Origin: Methanobacteriota archaeon
Lineage (GTDB): Archaea; Altiarchaeota; Altiarchaeia; IMC4; QMZM01
Length of the DNA: 8,146 nt
Direction: 5' to 3'
NCBI GenBank assembly: GCA_903930485.1
Contig: CAIYYO010000258.1
Span: forward strand, 1-8,146
Positions 5,691 through 8,146 of the stretch are shown piece after piece; position 1 is the stretch's first letter, and each line of letters opens with the position of its first letter. Position numbers and translations under genes: made by a program. The notes below the pieces were generated by a model that was not told where the DNA came from, ran no database searches, and saw only the letters and a program-made list of their open reading frames with translations.

Positions 5691-6727
5691 GGAGTAATAG
5701 CTTCCAGGAATTTCTTCCCAAGGGCTTTGGAGGTGTATTTCTCTTTGTAGAGGACGTATCCGCCCTCTGCGATCTTCTGCCTCAGCACGGCGTCCTTCTT
5801 CAGGAGCATTATCGCATCCGCCAAGGCCTTCGAGTCAGCCATGGAGCATAGGAGGGCGTTCATCCTGTCGGTGAAAACATCCCTCGACGCAGGCGAGTCG
5901 CCTGTGAGTAGGGGTTTTTTCATCGCGATTATCTGGAACCCCTTGGTAGGTATCACCCTCTTCGCCTTATTCGTGTCCCCGAATATTCCTAAACAGATAT
6001 CGGCGGGGCCTATGACGCCCTGAGGGCCTTTGTCGATAGAGACGTTCCCGAAGGTCATATTCTTGATTTCCAGGGATTCTGCAAGCTTTTTGTCGGCTTC
6101 GAAGGTCTGGCCCGTGCCGTAGACGAGGAATTTGATATCCTCTTTCTCAAGCATCTTGGCCGCCCGTATTATGTATTCCACCCCGTGCAGGGGTATGAAT
6201 GTGCCGTAGAACAGGACCGTGAAAGGCAAGGTCTTTTTTTCTCCGGTTTCCGGCGCAGGATAGAACACATCATTATCCGCTCCGACTTCCACGACGAAGA
6301 AATCCTTAGCCTTGCTCTCGAGACCGAATTCCTCGATAAAATATTTCTTGTGCTCCTCAGTATCGAATATCGACTTATTAGCGAGCCTGCACGAATATTT
6401 GTCGCCGAACCGCAGCATCTTCGCCTTAAGCGAGCCGTCTCTGACGAGCTTCCGGTCATGGACCAGTGAATCGTAATTGGAGATGAATGCGTCAAAAACG
6501 ACCGGCTTCCTGCAGAACATCCTGGAAAAAAAGAAAGTCAGAGTGCCGGTCGCGAACAGATGATCGTAGTCGTTCTTCAAGACCCTGCGCGCTATCCGGA
6601 GGTATTTAAGCCTGCCTTTTCCCAGAAACACATCGACATCGGCCCTGTTTTGCGCGAGGCCCTTGCGCAGTATGTCGCCGCGCAGGTATTTCCCCTTCTC
6701 GTATCGGCCGACCATCAATACCTTCAT
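5687..6727 (-). CDS. Family 4-like glycosyltransferase (GT-B)
   Basis: This 346-residue protein has the two-domain GT-B layout of family GT4. Its N-terminal domain starts with a short Rossmann strand (MKVLMVGRYEKG). The C-terminal domain begins near 168 with F-T-V-L-F-Y-G-T-F-I-P-L-H-G (169-182), a typical GT4 strand and loop. Later come a G-P-A-D-I-C-L-G-I-F block (240-249) and R-V-I-P-T-K-G-F-Q-I-I-A-M-K-K-P (257-272). Gln 265 stands where many GT4 enzymes have the second Glu of the E-x7-E motif, a change also seen in active relatives. No signal peptide or membrane helix is seen, so it should act at the inner face of the membrane. Donor and acceptor are unknown. The ATG at 6727 is preferred over a TTG two codons earlier; neither has a clear ribosome-binding site. 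It lies 18 bases after the dehydrogenase stop, in an apparent operon with it. Confidence 0.88.
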   Translation of the reverse strand: MKVLMVGRYEKGKYLRGDILRKGLAQNRADVDVFLGKGRLKYLRIARRVLKNDYDHLFATGTLTFFFSRMFCRKPVVFDAFISNYDSLVHDRKLVRDGSLKAKMLRFGDKYSCRLANKSIFDTEEHKKYFIEEFGLESKAKDFFVVEVGADNDVFYPAPETGEKKTLPFTVLFYGTFIPLHGVEYIIRAAKMLEKEDIKFLVYGTGQTFEADKKLAESLEIKNMTFGNVSIDKGPQGVIGPADICLGIFGDTNKAKRVIPTKGFQIIAMKKPLLTGDSPASRDVFTDRMNALLCSMADSKALADAIMLLKKDAVLRQKIAEGGYVLYKEKYTSKALGKKFLEAITP

Positions 6728-6745
6728 CTTCAAGTAAAAGCTAAC

Positions 6746-8026
6746 CTATCTGCCGATGCCTTTGTAGACGATGCCAAGCGCCTTTATCTTCTCCTTGTCC
6801 AGGCAGTTCTTGCCGTCCACGATTATCTCGACCCCGTGCTCTTTAAGGCGGGCGGGATCCATCTCCTTGAACTCCCTGTGGTCGGCGGCAAGGATGACAT
6901 ATCGGGCCTTATTCAGCAGCTCATCCAGGGACTTGACGTCGCTCTTGCTCGGGATGTATGGATCGTATGCGATGACATTCGCCCCTCTTTCCTTCAGTAT
7001 CCGTATTATGTCCAGCGCCGGACTCTCCCTCATGTCGTCGACGTCTGCCTTATAAGCGACTCCGAGGACGCCAACTGTCTCGCCCTTCAGGTCCCCTATC
7101 TTCGCCTCAAGGAGCTCAACAGTATACTCCGGCATCCCGTGGTTTATCTCCCTCGCCAGCTTCAGGAAGCGGTGATCGAAGCCAGCCGTCTTGGCTCTTT
7201 CTATCAGGTAGTACGGGTCCACCGGAATGCAGTGTCCGCCTACGCCGCATCCGGGATAGAAAGACATGAATCCAAAAGGTTTGGTGGACGCGCCTTTTAT
7301 GACTTCGGATATGTCTATGCCGAACTTGTCGAAAGACCTCGCCAGCTCGTTCACGAACGCTATGTTCACGTCCCGAAAACTGTTCTCCATTATCTTCACG
7401 GCTTCGGCGGCCTTGACGGTTGACAGCTCATGAACGGGGGCGTCTATGACCGACCTGTAGAATTCTGCCGCAGCCTTCAGGCCTCCGGCATTTGTCGCGC
7501 CCACGACGCGGGGAATGGAATCCACGCTCCATTTTTTGTTGCCGGGATCTATCCTTTCAGGGCAGTGGGCTAGAAAGTAATCGTCTCCCGCAGTTAGTCC
7601 GGACCTTTCCAGGATCGGTTTGACGACCTCTTCTATGACGCCCGGATATATGGTTGATTCGACCACTATAAGCTGGCCTTTTTTTATGAGCTTACAGATC
7701 TTTTCGCACGCAGACTTGAGCGGGCGCAAGTCCGGCTTGTATTTCTCGTCCACCGGAGTAGGCACACAGATTATTATTACATCTCTCGAAGGTATGTCGT
7801 CGAACTTGTCCGAGGCGACGAGCTTTCCCGTCACTTCTTTCAGGCGCTGTTCCAGGGTTTCGTCCTTGATGTGGCTTATGCCTTTGTTCGTCTTCTCGAC
7901 TATGTCTTTGTTTATGTCTATTCCCACGACGCTGTGCCCTTTCTTCGCGCACAGGCACGCCAGCGGCAGGCCAACGTAGCCGAGGCCGATCACCGCGACT
8001 TTTTTCGAGCTAGATTTTGTGTCCAT
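6746..8026 (-). CDS. UDP-sugar 6-dehydrogenase (UDP-GlcNAc/ManNAc dehydrogenase type)
   Basis: This 426-residue enzyme oxidises C6 of a UDP-sugar to a carboxylate in two NAD+-dependent steps, giving a UDP-uronic acid. It has the three domains of the UDP-Glc/GDP-Man dehydrogenase family. The NAD-binding motif is GLGYVG (14-19). E-S-T-I-Y-P-G (123-129) and H-C-P-E-R-I-D-P-G (154-162) follow. The A-E-A-V-K-I-M-E-N block holds the conserved Lys 211 and Asn 215, and the catalytic Cys 266 is in G-V-G-G-H-C-I-P-V-D (261-270). G-V-A-Y-K-A-D-V-D-D-M-R-E-S-P-A (322-337) opens the C-terminal domain. The C-P-E-R-I-D-P-G and G-V-G-G-H-C-I-P-V-D-P blocks resemble WbpA/WecC-type N-acetylhexosamine dehydrogenases more than UDP-glucose dehydrogenase, but substrate cannot be fixed from motifs. 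AAAAGG lies 4 bases before the ATG, supporting this start. The gene leads the visible part of the leftward transcription unit. Confidence 0.93.
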   Translation of the reverse strand: MDTKSSSKKVAVIGLGYVGLPLACLCAKKGHSVVGIDINKDIVEKTNKGISHIKDETLEQRLKEVTGKLVASDKFDDIPSRDVIIICVPTPVDEKYKPDLRPLKSACEKICKLIKKGQLIVVESTIYPGVIEEVVKPILERSGLTAGDDYFLAHCPERIDPGNKKWSVDSIPRVVGATNAGGLKAAAEFYRSVIDAPVHELSTVKAAEAVKIMENSFRDVNIAFVNELARSFDKFGIDISEVIKGASTKPFGFMSFYPGCGVGGHCIPVDPYYLIERAKTAGFDHRFLKLAREINHGMPEYTVELLEAKIGDLKGETVGVLGVAYKADVDDMRESPALDIIRILKERGANVIAYDPYIPSKSDVKSLDELLNKARYVILAADHREFKEMDPARLKEHGVEIIVDGKNCLDKEKIKALGIVYKGIGR

Positions 8027-8146
8027 TTCGCCTTTTGCTCAGGAATATCTGCCCTTCAGATCGTTCAAACGTATCAGGAGAAGGTCGATAAACATTTGTA
8101 TTGAGTGCTTAATAAAACTCACCGTCGAGGATTCCGAGTTCATCCA
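8027..8146 (-). other. Right-edge segment, possible end of an upstream gene
   Basis: The 120 bases upstream of the dehydrogenase are open in two minus-strand frames at the window edge. One runs 35 codons to a TGA at 8041-8039, 12 bases before the dehydrogenase ATG, with a hydrophobic patch (MFIDLLLI). The other encodes only 11 residues (DELGILDGEFY) before a TAA at 8111-8109, using codons more like those of the neighbouring genes. Either could be the tail of a preceding gene, but not both. If the shorter frame is real, about 80 bases of intergenic DNA remain, enough for a promoter, though I see no convincing one. The ribosome-binding site of the dehydrogenase (AAAAGG) is at 8036-8031. Confidence 0.25.

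Noticed and set aside
6727..6733. TTG two codons upstream as the GT4 start
   Set aside because: It adds only Met-Lys before a normal ATG and has no better ribosome-binding site.
6560..7423. Long plus-strand open frame (287 codons) opposite the dehydrogenase and GT4 genes
   Set aside because: It lies entirely antisense to two well-conserved enzymes, has no recognisable domain, and bridges two genes; it is a by-product of their codon bias.
1..8146. CRISPR arrays, tRNA or rRNA genes, insertion sequences
   Set aside because: No regularly spaced repeats, cloverleaf-like segment, rRNA-like sequence or transposase was found.

Overview
The window is a compact, protein-coding stretch dominated by a nucleotide-sugar and glycosyltransferase locus of the kind that builds O-antigen, capsule or S-layer glycans. 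Base composition is about half GC in the genes and visibly AT-richer in the first 250 bases and in the 38-base gap near 5650-5686. ATA (Ile) and AGG/AGA (Arg) codons are frequent. That codon use fits several uncultivated bacterial lineages (Omnitrophota-like) and many archaea. The promoter-like sequences can be read in either domain's grammar, so I do not assign a phylum or even a domain.

Layout. Positions 1-161 (minus strand) hold the start of an unrecognised basic protein that runs off the left edge. A 111-base divergent spacer follows, with an imperfect hairpin at 174-217 and a promoter-like element. A plus-strand CgeB-type glycosyltransferase (273-1238) ends 9 bases from the end of a convergent minus-strand gene train. 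That train, read right to left, is: a UDP-sugar 6-dehydrogenase (8026-6746); a GT4 glycosyltransferase (6727-5687); a 38-base gap with a promoter-like element; rfbF (5648-4857); rfbG (4860-3868); a short RmlC-like cupin (3871-3422); an RmlD-like reductase (3429-2539); and rfbH (2561-1248). The five genes from rfbF to rfbH overlap at every junction (4, 4, 8 and 23 bases), so they form a translationally coupled cassette.

How the genes work together. RfbF makes CDP-glucose, and RfbG turns it into CDP-4-keto-6-deoxyglucose. RfbH removes the C3 hydroxyl in a PMP- and [2Fe-2S]-dependent step; every diagnostic residue is present. The RmlC-like and RmlD-like proteins between rfbG and rfbH correspond in position and family to the epimerase and 4-ketoreductase that finish CDP-ascarylose in Yersinia. 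The most economical reading is therefore a CDP-3,6-dideoxyhexose pathway, ascarylose-like. Two things do not fit neatly: the reductase that feeds electrons to RfbH (RfbI/DdhD/E3) is not in the window, and the RmlC-like protein lacks most residues of the RmlC active site. The UDP-sugar dehydrogenase would supply a uronic acid donor, and the two glycosyltransferases would assemble the glycan. No transporter, flippase, polymerase, tRNA, rRNA, CRISPR array or insertion sequence was seen. Apart from the cassette's unusual make-up, I found no convincing new system.
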